A stretch of 64,000 bases of DNA. Source: Nymphaea colorata. Its lineage: Eukaryota; Streptophyta; Magnoliopsida; Nymphaeales; Nymphaeaceae. A program made the position numbers and the translations under genes. The stretch spans positions 2,116,704-2,180,703 of the forward strand of contig NC_045139.1 of NCBI RefSeq assembly GCF_008831285.2. Direction: 5' to 3'. The notes under the pieces were generated by a model. It worked only from the letters and a program-made list of their open reading frames with translations. It did no database searches and was not told where the DNA came from. How positions within the stretch are numbered: position 1 is the first letter of the stretch; every line of letters begins with the position of its first letter. This document shows positions 1-12,700 of this stretch, one piece after another.

Positions 1-1032
1 CTTCTCCCTGTAGATTTATAGAAAATAAAGGAGTAAAACTTTTGCTTCCACTAGGTACTCTATACTGAAAATTTGTAATCTACACTTGTGTGCCTTTAAA
101 ACATCTGCACCACAGGAGCACAGTTTATAACCTGCGATCAGCCAAATGTTGTTTTAAAGCATTGGAAGATATGGCTACCCTTCACCCATCAATATTAGCA
201 TAGAAAGCATTCAGGCAACCAATAATTCATCCAATAATTTCATAAATCACTAGCTACAATGGAAGAATGGCAAACTTATTGGTGTCACAATAAGTTACAA
301 AAAATCTAGCTTGCAACACAAGACGATCTTGTGATCCATGTATTTCGAACTGAAGAAGAGGAAGTTACCAAGAGTCGAAGACTGCAGATTGCAACATAAG
401 ACAATCTTGCGAGCAGTTCAAACTGAAGACGACGTTACAAGAGCTCATATAAGCAGCAGTTCCATGAAATACTTGACCATTTTTAATCAAAATAAGAGAG
501 GCATAGTTCCAAAGGAGTTATTTCAAAAATGCTACTAAGCAAACATTAGATATAGAAAAAAAATTGCAATTAGATACATTCAAGCTAGTTTCTGCATGCC
601 AACATTGTGAATGAAATGGACACCTTGATCTCATTGCAATTTGCCCCATCTTCTACAGGACTAGGAATAACATGAAAAAAGAAAAAATTAAAGCAGGCAT
701 TTGTGCTCCACAATAAAATCAACTTCTGCATCTTTTAGAAAGCCACAAAAGGTTTGGACCCATTTGTGCCGATCCAACAGCTAAGAAATAAAACCTAAAA
801 ACAGGGTTGCCTCCTAGAATAGTTTCCAGTAATGCTTCAGACAGCTGATCCTTGTCTTCTGTAGATAATGTAAACATCTTTAGGGAACATAAGAGGTACA
901 CAGGATCTCTTGGTAGGTTTACTCTCTTAATGTATTATCATATTATTTAACCATTCATAAAAGCTAAGAGCACATTTATTTGGATTTCACAGTGTCAAGA
1001 GAATAGTTGAGAAAGATGAAACATGATCATAC

Positions 1033-2313
1033 AGTTCCTTTTCCAGTTGCCTTCTTATGAATTCCTTGGTGTGAGCCGTTACTTTGTCAGTCTTGTTGCA
1101 CACTATAAGCACTGGGGTTTTCCTTGCAACAACACTGGCCTTTGTCAAAATATCATAGAAGTACCTTCATTAGAAAGAAGAAAGACTATCACCAAGATTG
1201 ATTGCTAGATGTCTCTGAAAAATGGAATGTTGAAAGAAGGAATAAAAGAAAATAGAAAATAAAATAAAGAGAACACAAGGCCTGGACTCTACTCGGCAAC
1301 CGCTTGCATATTCAGCAAGAAGTCCACAGCATCTATGACAAAAACAATCCCAGCTGCCTTCTGGAGAAAGTCATCAAGGTTTGGTCGCAGCCGAGAATGC
1401 CCAGGTACATCAACAATATGAACAGGCTTGACTTTTCCTCTCTGCTAGGACCAGAACAAAGTCAGATTGTTTCATACTTCCTTTTCTACAGAATACGTTT
1501 GCACAATTTTATGTAAATGACCATGATGATATTACCCTGTCAGCTTCAGAATGTAAGATAAAGGTCCCTTCATTTGGATCCATTGATGTGACGGAGCCTT
1601 GGTGTAAAGAACCATCTCGTAGCTTGTAAAGATTTACAGGAAATAAGATTTCATCAAAGAAGGGTCCTTTGGTGTTAAAATAAAGGCAAAGGAAATTTAC
1701 TTCCTCGCGTAACAATTTTCCTCATTTGAAAAGCATATAAAATTGCACACAGACTAATCAATTGCAAATCAAATATTCACATGCTTCGTTCTAGCATGCC
1801 GACGAAGCTAAATGATAGAAGTCAAAGGATAAGTAAAAAATTTAGAACTAATTAACCTGGAAAATAGAAGATCATTAGAAGAAAACAGCAGGAAGACATG
1901 GAAACCAACCTGGTAGAAAAGCACAGTCTTGCCGCTGCCGCTCAATCCAGCTAGGACTATGGTGTTTGCTTTTGACTGCCTTATGAAACGAGCTGTAAGG
2001 ATCAAAAACATAAAATTTGTAGATTTCCAAGCACGCAGATGAGAATGACTGGATGATTTAGATCATCCTTGTCAAAATCCAACCACAACACATGAAGTTG
2101 GATGATGCCCCAGATATGACTAGAAAGGGTGAGGATCTTGACAGGAAAATGGGGGAAACAGAAAAAAATCAAACCAAGTGAAGGTTGCAACTCACAAAAG
2201 AAAAGCAACATAATTGTTACAACTAATACAGCCAAAGCAACATAAAGTTGTACAAGAGTTGGCTGATTAATCAATTCCTTCCATTGCTCCGTAGCTGCAG
2301 ACTGCAGATTCAT
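1033..2313 (-). CDS. SRPRB: Signal recognition particle receptor subunit beta (3' end outside window)
   Basis: This encodes the membrane-anchored Ras-like GTPase that, with SR-alpha, docks SRP-ribosome complexes at the endoplasmic reticulum. Five coding exons join in phase: 2313-2196, 1992-1910, 1622-1536, 1441-1293 and 1164-1033, giving 189 residues. Residues 20-39 are one hydrophobic anchor (LVQLYVALAVLVVTIMLLFF). GTPase motifs follow in order: G1 GLSGSGKT (55-62), G3 DVPGH (107-111) and G4 NKTD (169-172). Exon 5 ends in EKEL before a GT donor. The family usually carries about 70 more residues, which I could not find between 1 and 1032, so the last exon probably lies beyond the left edge. 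The start is the first Met before the anchor, just downstream of a 5'-UTR splice acceptor. Confidence 0.9.
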
Positions 2314-2336
2314 CTTTCACAACACAAACTGAACCT

Positions 2337-2958
2337 GCATAGAAATAGAGAGCATTAGAGTTCGCGATGCTACATCTATCTTAAAATAACACTAGAAGTG
2401 CGCAAGGCTAGAAGTTAGTAGACATCTAAAACTCGATAAACCCACCATGGAAGCTATTGGTTATCAGGTCACAAACAAAAAGAATTATAGTTGCCGTTTA
2501 GTAGGCATCTTCAAGAAATCAAACCATTCCACCCTATATTTTTGTGATATCCAAAAATGCCACCAGATACCAATCTAGAAGGACATGAAACCAGAACAAA
2601 AAAGCATGTGGCACATCGTTGAACGAAGAAGCTTCAAACGACTGTAGGGAGAAAAAATTAACCGAATTTCCGCTGGAAACCATAACACCGCGGAGTAGTA
2701 ATGCATACAAAGGAATTGCAAAAAATTCCACAAGACTCGAGAAAGACGGCCATAAAAATATGCAATAACATCTAAAAACCAAGAAAAGAACGACTGCTAT
2801 GTGGTTTAAGGGATCAAGTGCCAGTTTCGGACTAAGATCATAATCCAGAGAGACGGAAATCCGCAGCAGAGCTCATGAACAAAACCCAGAAGATTGATCA
2901 CCAGATGAACACGAGTTATAAAGATTGTGTTCATGTGAAGGTGGGTTTGATTGGTTAC
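2337..2958 (-). other. Probable 5'-UTR intron of the SRP receptor beta gene
   Basis: On the minus strand a donor follows position 2959 (CTGAG|GTAACC), and an acceptor (TTTCTATGCAG) lies about 20 bases before the start codon. The intervening 0.6 kb has no coding signal. The leader exon would then lie at roughly 2959-3060. This is inferred from splice-site appearance only. Confidence 0.45.
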
Positions 2959-3882
2959 CTCAGAAGCGTCTCTTTCTCGTCAAACCGAGCACAGAAGCGC
3001 GGATGTCAGGGACAGTCGGAGCGAGACAGAGAACCGCGGGGTTTTATGGTTTCTCCGCCGGGGTCATACATACGTTTAAGCTGTTTTCTCTTGACATTCC
3101 ACGATTTGATGGTACAATACGATCAGCTCAACAGGCCACAGCGTTCAACTTTTACGTTAGATCACGTCTTGAACAGGACTGGTTGTTGCCACATGGTGGC
3201 TTGTGCATTCGACGGTCGCAAATATAACGCCATAGGCATCATAAATCGAGGTCACCGTGAAATGTGCAAAAGCGTGTCCCACGTACATGTAATTAAATCC
3301 GAACCTACCAGTTACGTAAAAGTTAGGAAAAAAGGACTCCTAACATATGGAATTTAACTTCCATGAAATTACGTGAGAAAAATTTATGTCTCGCATCCGA
3401 TTTTAAACTTCATTTGTTTAATCTTGAATTTGAGTTGAAATATGATATCATACTATATTGGAACCTTTACTCCCAGAGACAAGAATTGGATTAATCTTTC
3501 AATGTTGTCATATCATAAAAATATGAAGGGTTTTCTGTATAAACGAAATTGTCAAATATCAGGAAGACAAAGAAGAAACATAAGCCCCTCCTCCTGTCTT
3601 ATACGCCAAACTTCAACTCAAACTCTTCGATTTAACCGCCCCTCCTCATACCCCTCCCCTCCTTCCTCCCCTTTCTCTCTCTGGTTCTCTGCACTTCTCT
3701 TGCTTCTATGGTTTTCTTCTCCATTGCTACCATTACCATGCACGTTCTCTTCCTCCATTCTGCTTTCTTCATATGGATTTCTAACTTCAAAAACACGCTT
3801 TGTTTTCATTGGTGGCCTTTTCTTTTTGCTACCCATTTCCTCATTTTCGGGTTCTGGGATTCTCTCTCCTTTTTTCGAGTCT

Positions 3883-3891
3883 AAACCCTAG
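3883..3891 (+). promoter_or_regulatory. Telo-box motif (AAACCCTAG) behind a CT-rich tract
   Basis: AAACCCTAG follows about 250 bases of CT-rich sequence (3,600-3,870). That arrangement is typical of 5' leaders of plant translation-related genes. No coding exon could be attached to it, so it may be an orphan leader, a noncoding transcript start or chance. Confidence 0.3.
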
Positions 3892-4490
3892 TAGCTACAA
3901 TTTTTTCCTCTTAGAAGATCCTCGTCTTCGTGGAATCAGAGTCTAAAACCCAGCCAGAGCATTTCACTTGAATTCTCTGGTTTGGTTCATGGTCTTGAAA
4001 TGGTACAATCAAAGTATGGCTTTTTGCTATCGGCTTTCTGGGGTTTTCGGTCCGTTGGTTCATGAACACATCAATTAACGGATTCATCTTCGATGTTCTA
4101 AATTTGATTCAATTATAGAAATTTTGGTTGTTCGTTGAGTGGAGTTCTGGACCTGATTAATCTAGTAAAGTAAAATGATCTGTTTCTTATTGAACGCCAT
4201 CTTCCAATGCTGAATTTCCACTTTAGGGACACTTAAGGTTGCTTTATGAATCATGCAAGCGTCACAATCGCCCGTGAACTTGATAGAATAAGTCGATCCT
4301 GACTTTCATCAAGATTACTTCCTTCATTCAAGGAAAGCATCACATTAATAGCTCATTCGGCCGATGAATTAAGTTTGAAAGAATGTAACATCCTTGAGTT
4401 CGGCCACTAGTCTTAGGGAGCCAACTCATGTTCGGCTCATTAATTTGTTGAACAAGTAGAGATGAGTATGGTCTGAAAGAAGAAGTCTAC

Positions 4491-4808
4491 TGTCACAAAA
4501 AATGTGTCTCGATATGTATAATACGGTAAAACACAGTCAGCCGCATAATACCCGTTTTATTCTCATTTTTTTAAAAAAACGTCAGAATATAAAAAGACCC
4601 GTATAAAACGCATATTATATCTTTTTTGTGTTTTCTTCATCTTTTTTATGATTTTTTACTTTTTATAATTTTTAGGAATTACTAAATGTTTTAAATTTTT
4701 TAAAAATTTAATGAGATTTTCCCATTTTATTCTTGAGATATACAACTTTATCGTATTATACAAGTCTTTTTCCTCACCATATAATATCCGTATACGTTTT
4801 TTGTGACA
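4491..4808. mobile_element. MITE-like element with TGTCACAAAAAA termini
   Basis: The 318-bp AT-rich segment starts TGTCACAAAAAATGT and ends with the near-perfect inverse ACGTTTTTTGTGACA. It has no coding capacity. No clear target duplication is visible. T-rich elements of similar build occur at about 15,797 and 40,717. Confidence 0.5.
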
Positions 4809-5454
4809 ATGGGACTCTGAACTGAATAGGTTCAAGCTACGCTTGGCTCAATTCCCAGCCTTAGTCACTTGTGGAATTTGAACCATCGACTCCTCACCTT
4901 GCATGCGTCATATCAAAATATAGACTTCAATCACATAAATTAAATATGCATTATAAAAAAAATCCAGTTTTGATCTATTAAATGTAGCTATGTCGAGTCC
5001 CGGCCTTTCCCTTTTTTTCTCCACAAGGAGGGAGGAGGTGCCTAAAGGCAAATTCTAAAATGTTTTTTTTTAATAGTTTTAAGTAAATTTCATCTACAAA
5101 GATCAAAGGTACCCTACACTTTAGTTTGGTATCTCAAAGTGATAAAGGAGATAGAGCATGTATGGATCAGATATGGGGATTCACATCATAATCGAATCCA
5201 TTTGACTAGATTCAATCCACCTTCAAAGCAACCAAGAACATAGCTTCCCCAGTCAATGCCGGTCAGTTCAAGTTGGTCTGCACGGATCAATTTAAGTATG
5301 CTCAGTCTCAATCAACTCATAACTTTCATCCTTGACCACTGATGTTCATGGATATTGGATCCCAGTTGGGTCCAAATCCTTTATCTTTGCTACAAAGCAA
5401 GGAACTAATACTACCGAAGAGTTGTAATTCTTTTCCCCTAGAAATACACAAAGG

Positions 5455-5461
5455 TATAAAG
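5455..5461 (+). promoter_or_regulatory. Probable TATA box (TATAAAG) of the WAK-like gene
   Basis: TATAAAG lies about 95 bases before the ATG at 5,556. Transcription would start near 5,485-5,490, almost on top of the upstream ATG at 5,493, which favours the downstream ATG as the real start. Confidence 0.45.
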
Positions 5462-5555
5462 CAAAAGGAATAAAGAGCAAAAGCAATCTTGAATGAAGCC
5501 TTTCCTTTTTTATCACCTACACTCCATAGAGGACTGTACAGCTTCTCAGTTAAAC

Positions 5556-7331
5556 ATGAAGCCGATTTTCTGGTTTTGCACCACCCTTCTTACTGCCATT
5601 CTTTTGCCGGTTTCCGGCCAAAGTGTTGATCACCGATGTAGATCCTACTGTGGGAATATCACCGTCGACTACCCTTTCGGCATCCGGCATGGATGCGGCC
5701 ACGCTGGATACAGGGACCTCCTCTTCTGCATCAACGACATGCTCATGTTGCATATACAATCTGGTTCTTATCGTGTCCTAAACATTGATTATGCTTACAG
5801 AGTACTGACCCTCCACGATGCCGGCATGTCGACGTGCAGTGTGCTGAAACGGGGCGCCGGCAACGGGTTCGTGCTAGAAAAGCCGCGGGCTCGGTACTTA
5901 AAGCCCACATCTGATAATGTCTTCATGTTAATCGGTTGTAACGCAGATTCACCATTGTTCCAAGGCTTCCCTACCAGGAACCTACCATGTCAAAATGTTT
6001 CCGGCATGGGCTGTGAGGGGTTCTACGAATGTCCGGCCTGGTATGGGCAGCGGCAGTATGGGAGGAGCCAATTAGGACCCAATGGTGGCGCCACCACTCC
6101 GGCGGGGCCGCCGGATTGTTGCGCGGTTTCTTTCGAGGCAATTCGAGCTATCAATTTGAGCAGGCTGCAGTGTGATGGTTATAGTAGTGCATATGCATTG
6201 GCTCCACTGCATTTGGAGAGTGCGAGCCAGTGGATGTATGGAATCCATGTCACATTCTCTATACCGGAAAGTCACTCGTTTTGCCAGGCCTGTGAGGCTA
6301 CCGGCGGCACTTGCGGGTACGACGTCGATGCCGGCGGGGAACTGTGCCTGTGCAATGGCTGGAACTCGACGATAAGCTGCGATCCAGGTGAGAAATCCTA
6401 GCACATAAACTTGGAACAGAGGGGTGTGCACTGTGCTCTGTTTGGTGAAACATTTCAGTTTTGGGTTCCTTCACCCATTGGAGAGGTTGAACTGAAATGA
6501 ACTCAGATTGATTTAGGTGACACCCAACTTGTGCTATGTCAAGTTGAAGAAGGAGAAGCACCTGTGGATGAATCTGATGTACCACCATGAATGAACACCA
6601 TGGATCCTGCAAAGTTCTGCACTTTTTAAAATCACAGAGCTCCTTATTGCTTCATGATCAGAGTTTTTTTTTTCCTTATAAAGTTATAATCATGCAATTT
6701 TATTGGTAGAATACCAACAAGATCTTCATACATACTTTCTAATGATAAAGTTTTACTTCATTTCATGTACTCAGTATTCTCTAAGTTTTTTGTGTGCTTT
6801 ATAATTTTAATTCACTCATTATGGATTCTAATACTTGAAACCGTTTCTTTTGTTTGGTGCAGCATTGCCATTAGCAGCTCATAGTCAAGGAGGAATTCCA
6901 TCGGAGAATGCTTTTACAGGTCATACACCGCGCTTTACTTTTTCCCATTTATTTCTTATCGATATTTTTATAGTTAAAGCATCTGCTTTCTTTTCCAGCT
7001 ATTTAATATACTGAATGCTTGCTGTTTTCTAGAAGATTCTCACAACAGCACCTGAATTACTATTCATATCTGTTAACGCTGTTTTTTTCTCTTTTTTTCA
7101 GAATAAAAAGTAATTTTTGTTTTAATCCCTCAAATTGCCTACCCCAACTTTCCTATGAAAAGATTTCAGAACCTTGTGAAAATGCTAGTTGCTGTGGAAC
7201 TTTGTCTCATCAAGTTCATTCCTTTCACCTTCTAATCACTTGTCATGGGGGTCCTAACTCATGCTTTCTTTGCTTTTGCAGTCTTTACCGCTTGCCTGAT
7301 GGTATGGTTAGCCATGGTGAGATTGAAGTGA
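5556..7331 (+). CDS. WAK-type galacturonan-binding protein without kinase domain
   Basis: Predicted cell-surface or wall protein that binds pectin-derived galacturonan. Exons 5556-6387, 6863-6919 and 7282-7331 join in phase to 312 residues. Residues 1-23 form a signal peptide ending near VSGQS. A GUB_WAK domain follows (about 28-110: CRSYCGNITVDYPFG, later GYRDLLFC). A second cysteine-rich WAK-associated region carries CQACEATGGTCGYD and CLCNGW near the end of exon 1. The last exon adds only VFTACLMVWLAMVRLK, a hydrophobic tail that could be a membrane anchor. No kinase follows. An in-frame ATG at 5,493 would add 21 residues before the signal peptide, and I prefer the downstream start. The architecture matches kinase-less GUB_WAK proteins of about 330 residues; the ligand is inferred from the family. 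Confidence 0.85.
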
Positions 7332-9427
7332 GCCTTGACTTGGGAAAATTTTGACAGAAAATGTTTCCTTGCTACTGTATTTTGTCTAGTGATATTCAGT
7401 TTTGTGAGTCTATCTTCTTTGTTTTCCCTTGATGTTAGTCTCTCATAAGATGCCAATTCCTCGACCATTTATAGTTTGAGTTTGCAAAAACTTTATAAGC
7501 TGCAAGAGAAAAGTTATTATTTTGATCGTTAGTATAGTTGTTTAGAGATGATTTTATGATGGTAGTTGTTGGAACACCTTTTTTGTCTAGATCATAATGG
7601 AAATGTTTTCTCAAACTAAATGGAGCATGAGAAAGTGCATTTCTTTTCTTGTAATTCTTGAGAATGTGTAACTCTCTCTTGCAAGTAGGGGTGTCCATCG
7701 ACCGAGTTTAAAGCAGTGGCGTAGTCACATGGTGATGGTGACTGCTGTGGGCAGTTGCCCACAACAATCTCTTAAAGTTTTTTTATTTTTAAATGAGAAT
7801 ATTAAATATTTATTCTTATATATATAAGTGCCCCATCAGATTTGAGTATTTTTAAACAAGTGTCCTTCCAACCAATTCTTTTGGCTCGGCAAATGTGATA
7901 AATGCCATTATTAAATAAAATTTTTCAATTTTTTTAGAAACCAACAATATTTTTCAGCATTTTTATGAGAGCCAAATTAGAAATTCAGAATTTAATTTTT
8001 CATAGCTCTTTCTAATCCAAATTCGATTATATGAAATCCTAAATCAAATTTGGTAAAACCAAATCCGATCTTAATCCGAACCGTCTAAATCCCTATTGGT
8101 GAATGTTCATTAAATTTAGATTTGATGTATTCACAGGCATCAAAATAAATTGGATAAGAGTTGGCTGTTGATCGGTTGGTGTCCAAATTCATCATTTAAC
8201 ATTCGCTCACCAAATCAATTGGTATCCTTTTCCATCAACATCAACTTTTGCCTACCAAATTAATTCATTTTTCTTTCAACCAAGTGCCATCAGATCATTC
8301 ATTGCTGCAGTTCATGTAAATTTGGATCTCACATAGATCCAAGTCTGAGTTGTAACCAAATCCAAGTAAGGAGAATCGGACCTGAATGAATTCGCATAAT
8401 GGCCTGGTTCGATCTTCCTCGAACCCATTCGAAGAAGCCGGGCCTAGTAAGCCAACTGGGTCCATGGAAAGTGGTCGAGTCGGGTGGGTGGGTTCGATTA
8501 CTAACTGAAGCGGGATACTTGATCCACTTGGCTCATTTAAGTATTGCTAATCTATTGCTTAAAAAATTAACGGCCAGATTTGTTTCCGCACATTAGTTCC
8601 AGTGGGCGAGCTCCCGACTGGATCGTTCCTCACACGTTCGTTAGACGAACCATCACGTGGTGGGAAGTAGTTGGTATTAATGTTGTTGCTGTCTGTGTGT
8701 ATCGGCCGATACTCGGCGTCTCACCATTTGCTCTTCATTTTTCCGTTCCAAGCAAATCCAAATATACGTGGACCTCTTGAGCTCGGATCTAAGACATATG
8801 CATTAAAATCCCAATAATCTTAAAATCTTTGATATTGTTGAGATAGGTAGGAATTCACATCGGAAACATGGTTCACCAAACTAAAGATTTTGAGTTAGAT
8901 CTGAGATCTATAATTTCATGTCCAAACTCTAGTGTTTTACATTGCTAGAAGTTTTTATTCAACATCAAGGGAATAAAAGTATAGGAATATAATAACTATT
9001 AAGAGATATTTCTTTACTTCGGATCTGATTCGAGATCACTGAGGATTTCAAATCTTCTATCCTCAAATCTGATGTTTTGGCCACACACTGCAAATCTCAA
9101 TTCTTCAGATTTCAAATCAGTTTCGGGTTTTGTTTTTGGATATGAGATTATCAAACACATGGATCAACATTGTACCAATTCTTGAACCCTGGACTTTTAC
9201 TATTACTACAACGTGAGGTGAACACATGATTTTACTCATCTCATCCAAATAATACAAGAATGAAGTAAGAGTTCATTTAGTATTTTGTGAGATCAAAATT
9301 TAAATTGGGCAACGAATTGGAATGTGTTGGGCACCTGTTGGTTTTAACTAGTGAAGGCGATACGATACGAAATTCTGATCCGGCTCTTACTGATCCGAGT
9401 TTTGAGAGGATGGTAGACGTCGGAGCT
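7332..9427. other. Intergenic region, AT-rich, old repeat fragments
   Basis: No supported gene. Around 7,713-7,760 (GTGGCGTAGTCAC, then GGGCAGTTGCCC) the sequence resembles the better-preserved Mutator-like element at 16,999-17,174. The rest is low-complexity sequence with degraded repeats. Confidence 0.5.
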
Positions 9428-9434
9428 TATAAAT
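9428..9434 (+). promoter_or_regulatory. Probable TATA box (TATAAAT) of the ATP-citrate lyase gene
   Basis: TATAAAT lies about 280 bases before the start codon. A transcript starting near 9,460 would carry a pyrimidine-rich leader. A possible leader intron begins at CTGTCAG|GTACTG (about 9,511). Confidence 0.4.
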
Positions 9435-9709
9435 TTGGCCGTTGGAGAACGCGCTTGTTCTGTTCTTCGTCCTAGCGATTTCTTCCCTTCCAAGTGCGAG
9501 ACCTGTCAGGTACTGACTCTCTCCTTCTTTCTCCCACGGTTTCGATTTCTTTCGTCGAGATCCTTTTGGGTTCCGGCTGCTTCTTTCTTCCTCATCTTCT
9601 TCTCATTCTTAAGATTTGTGGTTTTGGATTTTTTTTTTTGTTGCACATTTCTGGAATGGTTGACTGTTGTCGATTCAAGGGCCTGAATTTGACGGGACAT
9701 TGAGATTCC

Positions 9710-12700
9710 ATGGCGAGGAAGAAGATCCGAGAGTATGACTCCAAGCGGCTTCTGAAGGAGCACCTGAAGAGGATTTCGGGGATAGAACTGCAGATCAGAT
9801 CTGCTCAGGTGCGTGGTTTCTGATTCGCAGTTGGATCTCATTTTTATTTTTGGGGGTTTCCGATGGTCGAAGTGTTGGAGAGAGGGATGGTTTTGGAAAA
9901 TTCCCTGCGCTTTATGCGAGCTTTCAGTGGAAATGTATGGCAAGCTGGAAATCTCTTGATATACGAAAACCACGTATTTATTGCTTCTGTTTCGTTAACG
10001 GAAGGGGGAAAGTTGAAGAAAAAGGAGGTACCTGTAAAATGATCTAATAAGAGGAAATATTACAAAGAAAATACTACTTCTTTGAATAGGCTTGGTTAGA
10101 TACCAAATGGCGCTCAAATTATGAATGACGCTTGACATTTACCGCTTTTAATACTGAAAGATGAATGGCTCAAAAATTGATACTTTGTAATGCTTCTTAT
10201 GTTTTCAAAGAGTGGACGAAGAGGAAATAATGGTCTCCATGGTTGTGAAGATCGCATTTATTTAATTAATGTAAAGAACAATCTCTAGTTCTTACTTTTT
10301 TTTTTTGCAACAAGCTGGATTTTTATAGTTTCAGTATCATAACTCTGTTGTAGGGATGGAATTCCACCAAGACTCAGATGGCTACTGAAAGAAGCCATAG
10401 AAAATTTCTGTGAAAAATTTGAAACGGCATAGATTGTTTAATTTTAGCTCGATAATCATCAACAGTAAGGGAGAACCTACATTGTGGAAATTATGAGTGA
10501 TCTATAAAGGAGAAGCGTTCTTATAAAAATTAAAGCGTTCGGCAAGAATTTACGTAACGGTTACCTTTTTTCTACTGTGATATTTTATTTACTGACTTAG
10601 GTCACCGAGGCAACTGATTTTAACGAACTTGCGGCCCAAGAACCATGGCTTTCGTCAGAAAGACTGGTGGTGAAGCCTGATATGTTGTTTGGTAAAAGGG
10701 GGAAGAGTGGTCTGGTGGGATTGAATCTAGATCTGGCCCAGGTTGCTTCATTCACGAAGGAGCGGCTAGGGAAAGAGGTAATTCTTTTGCTAAAAGCTGT
10801 CTAACGATGCGAGTTCATGACTGCTGGATTGTCCCTTTTCCGTGTTTTATTATCTGCTTTTTTATTTTTTGCATCGTTTTGTGTTTATGCATACAATGCG
10901 TGGGCTAAAATGTAGACTTCTTTTTGTTCTATTTTTCTTAACACTTGTTTTTCTCTTATGGTGTCTCCAGGTTGAGATGGGGGGCTGTAAGGCACCTATA
11001 ACTACATTTATTGTAGAACCCTTTGTCCCACATACTGAAGAATTTTACCTTTCAATTGTTTCTGAGAGGCTTGGATGCAACATAAGCTTTTCAGAATGTG
11101 GGGGAATTGAAATTGAAGAGAACTGGGAAAAGGTATGGTTATGAGCTTGTTCTTTGTTATCCTGCTATTAAACTGTCCTCCACAACGACGGGGTAGATGC
11201 TTTGTAGAGCCTTTTTCATGCTCTCATCTTTTGGACTGCAATTTTCCTCAAGCCTATGTGTTTGCCTACACGGTTTCCAGTTATAAATGTATTTTTCTAG
11301 ACCTGACAACTTGTGGGACAGTTTCCAATTTACAAATGTAGTTCTAGATCCGGTGATTTGTGGAATCTATATGATATAATTTCTCCTATTTGGTTATTAA
11401 TAGTTTTGGTCTCCTTTATTACAGATGTTTTTGGACTTATATGTTCTATGTAATTTCACACTTGTTGTTTTGGTGTTCTTGTTCTATGCCATTCAGGTGA
11501 AATCTATCTTTGTTCCAACTCAGGACTCACTAACATCTGAGCTCTGTGCCCCGTTGGTAGCAACTCTTCCTTTGGAGGTAAGTTCTATTTATTCATTTCT
11601 CGCACTAACTGTAGGCAGAAAGAAAATGGTTCTATGCATAGGAAATTTGACCTAGATATTCATCTCTTGTCTCTTCATTAAGAAGCTTTGCGCTTGCATC
11701 TTCAGACATGTTTGCTGCTTGGGAGAGAAAATTTTTTAGAATGTGCTAGTGATTTTTGGAGGTTAGCAGGAGGGCAGAATAGGAATTGTTGCAGTTCCCA
11801 AAAATTTTCTGCAAAATTTGTTTCTTATGTTATTGCAATAGCTACAGTTTAGTATGCTAGTTCTCTCACTTTGTTAGTTAAAATTTTGGTGCAGATTCGT
11901 GGAAAAGTTGAGAGCTTCATCAAGGGTGTTTTTGCTTTATTTTTAGGTAGTTAAAACTTCTATATGATGATTGACGTTCCACCCAGTGATTAAAATGTGG
12001 ATAAATAGCTATATCTATGACCTTTTTGTCATGCAATTTCCTACCAGATCTGGACTTCACTTTCCTGGAGATGAATCCATTTACTTTAGTTGACGGAGAG
12101 CCTTATCCATTGGATATGAGAGGAGAACTGGATGATACTGCGGCATTCAAGAACTTCAAAAGGTATACGACTGTCTTGTCTGAATGACCAATTTGGGTTT
12201 ATAAATTTCACTTTGCAAAGGGTTGAGGTCGTATATATAGGCTATCTATCTTACTGCCTTCTAATTAATAATTCACAGGTGGGGTAACGTGGAATTTCCA
12301 TTGCCTTTTGGCAGAGTTATGAGTAATACTGAAAGCTTTATTCATGGGCTGGATGAAAAAGTAAGTGAAAAAGATGTTATTTTGAAGTTCAGACTAAGAA
12401 TCATGGGTTGCATTTCATAGGGAAAGATCTAATGTTTCACATTCACTGTTTTTGACATAGTGTAGCACATGTACCTTATCTATGGATGTTGTATCCAGCA
12501 AGAGTTTCAACTTGCATAGCAGACAGTACTCACAGTCTGAACTCACTTTTGGCTGAGGACTTATTTCTTGATGATTCTGTGATGATAATGGACTCCATCA
12601 ATTACTGTGTCTAGGGCATTGTATGCTTCAATGTTCTGTTTAAATTCATGAAAAGGAGGACTGAAACTTAGTGCGGGCTCAGCCAAGAGCTTTTTGCGAA

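Larger units (their letters stand above)
3060..5450. other. Intergenic region with no supported gene
   Basis: Open frames here are short and unrecognised. Two things stand out: a pyrimidine-rich, leader-like tract ending in a telo-box near 3,890, and a MITE-like element at 4,491-4,808. Neither belongs to a gene I can name. Confidence 0.6.

Noticed and set aside
719..901. A minus-strand open frame as the last exon of SRP receptor beta
   Set aside because: Its translation (TLSTEDKDQLSEALLETIL) does not match the expected C-terminal part of the family, and no good acceptor precedes it in phase.
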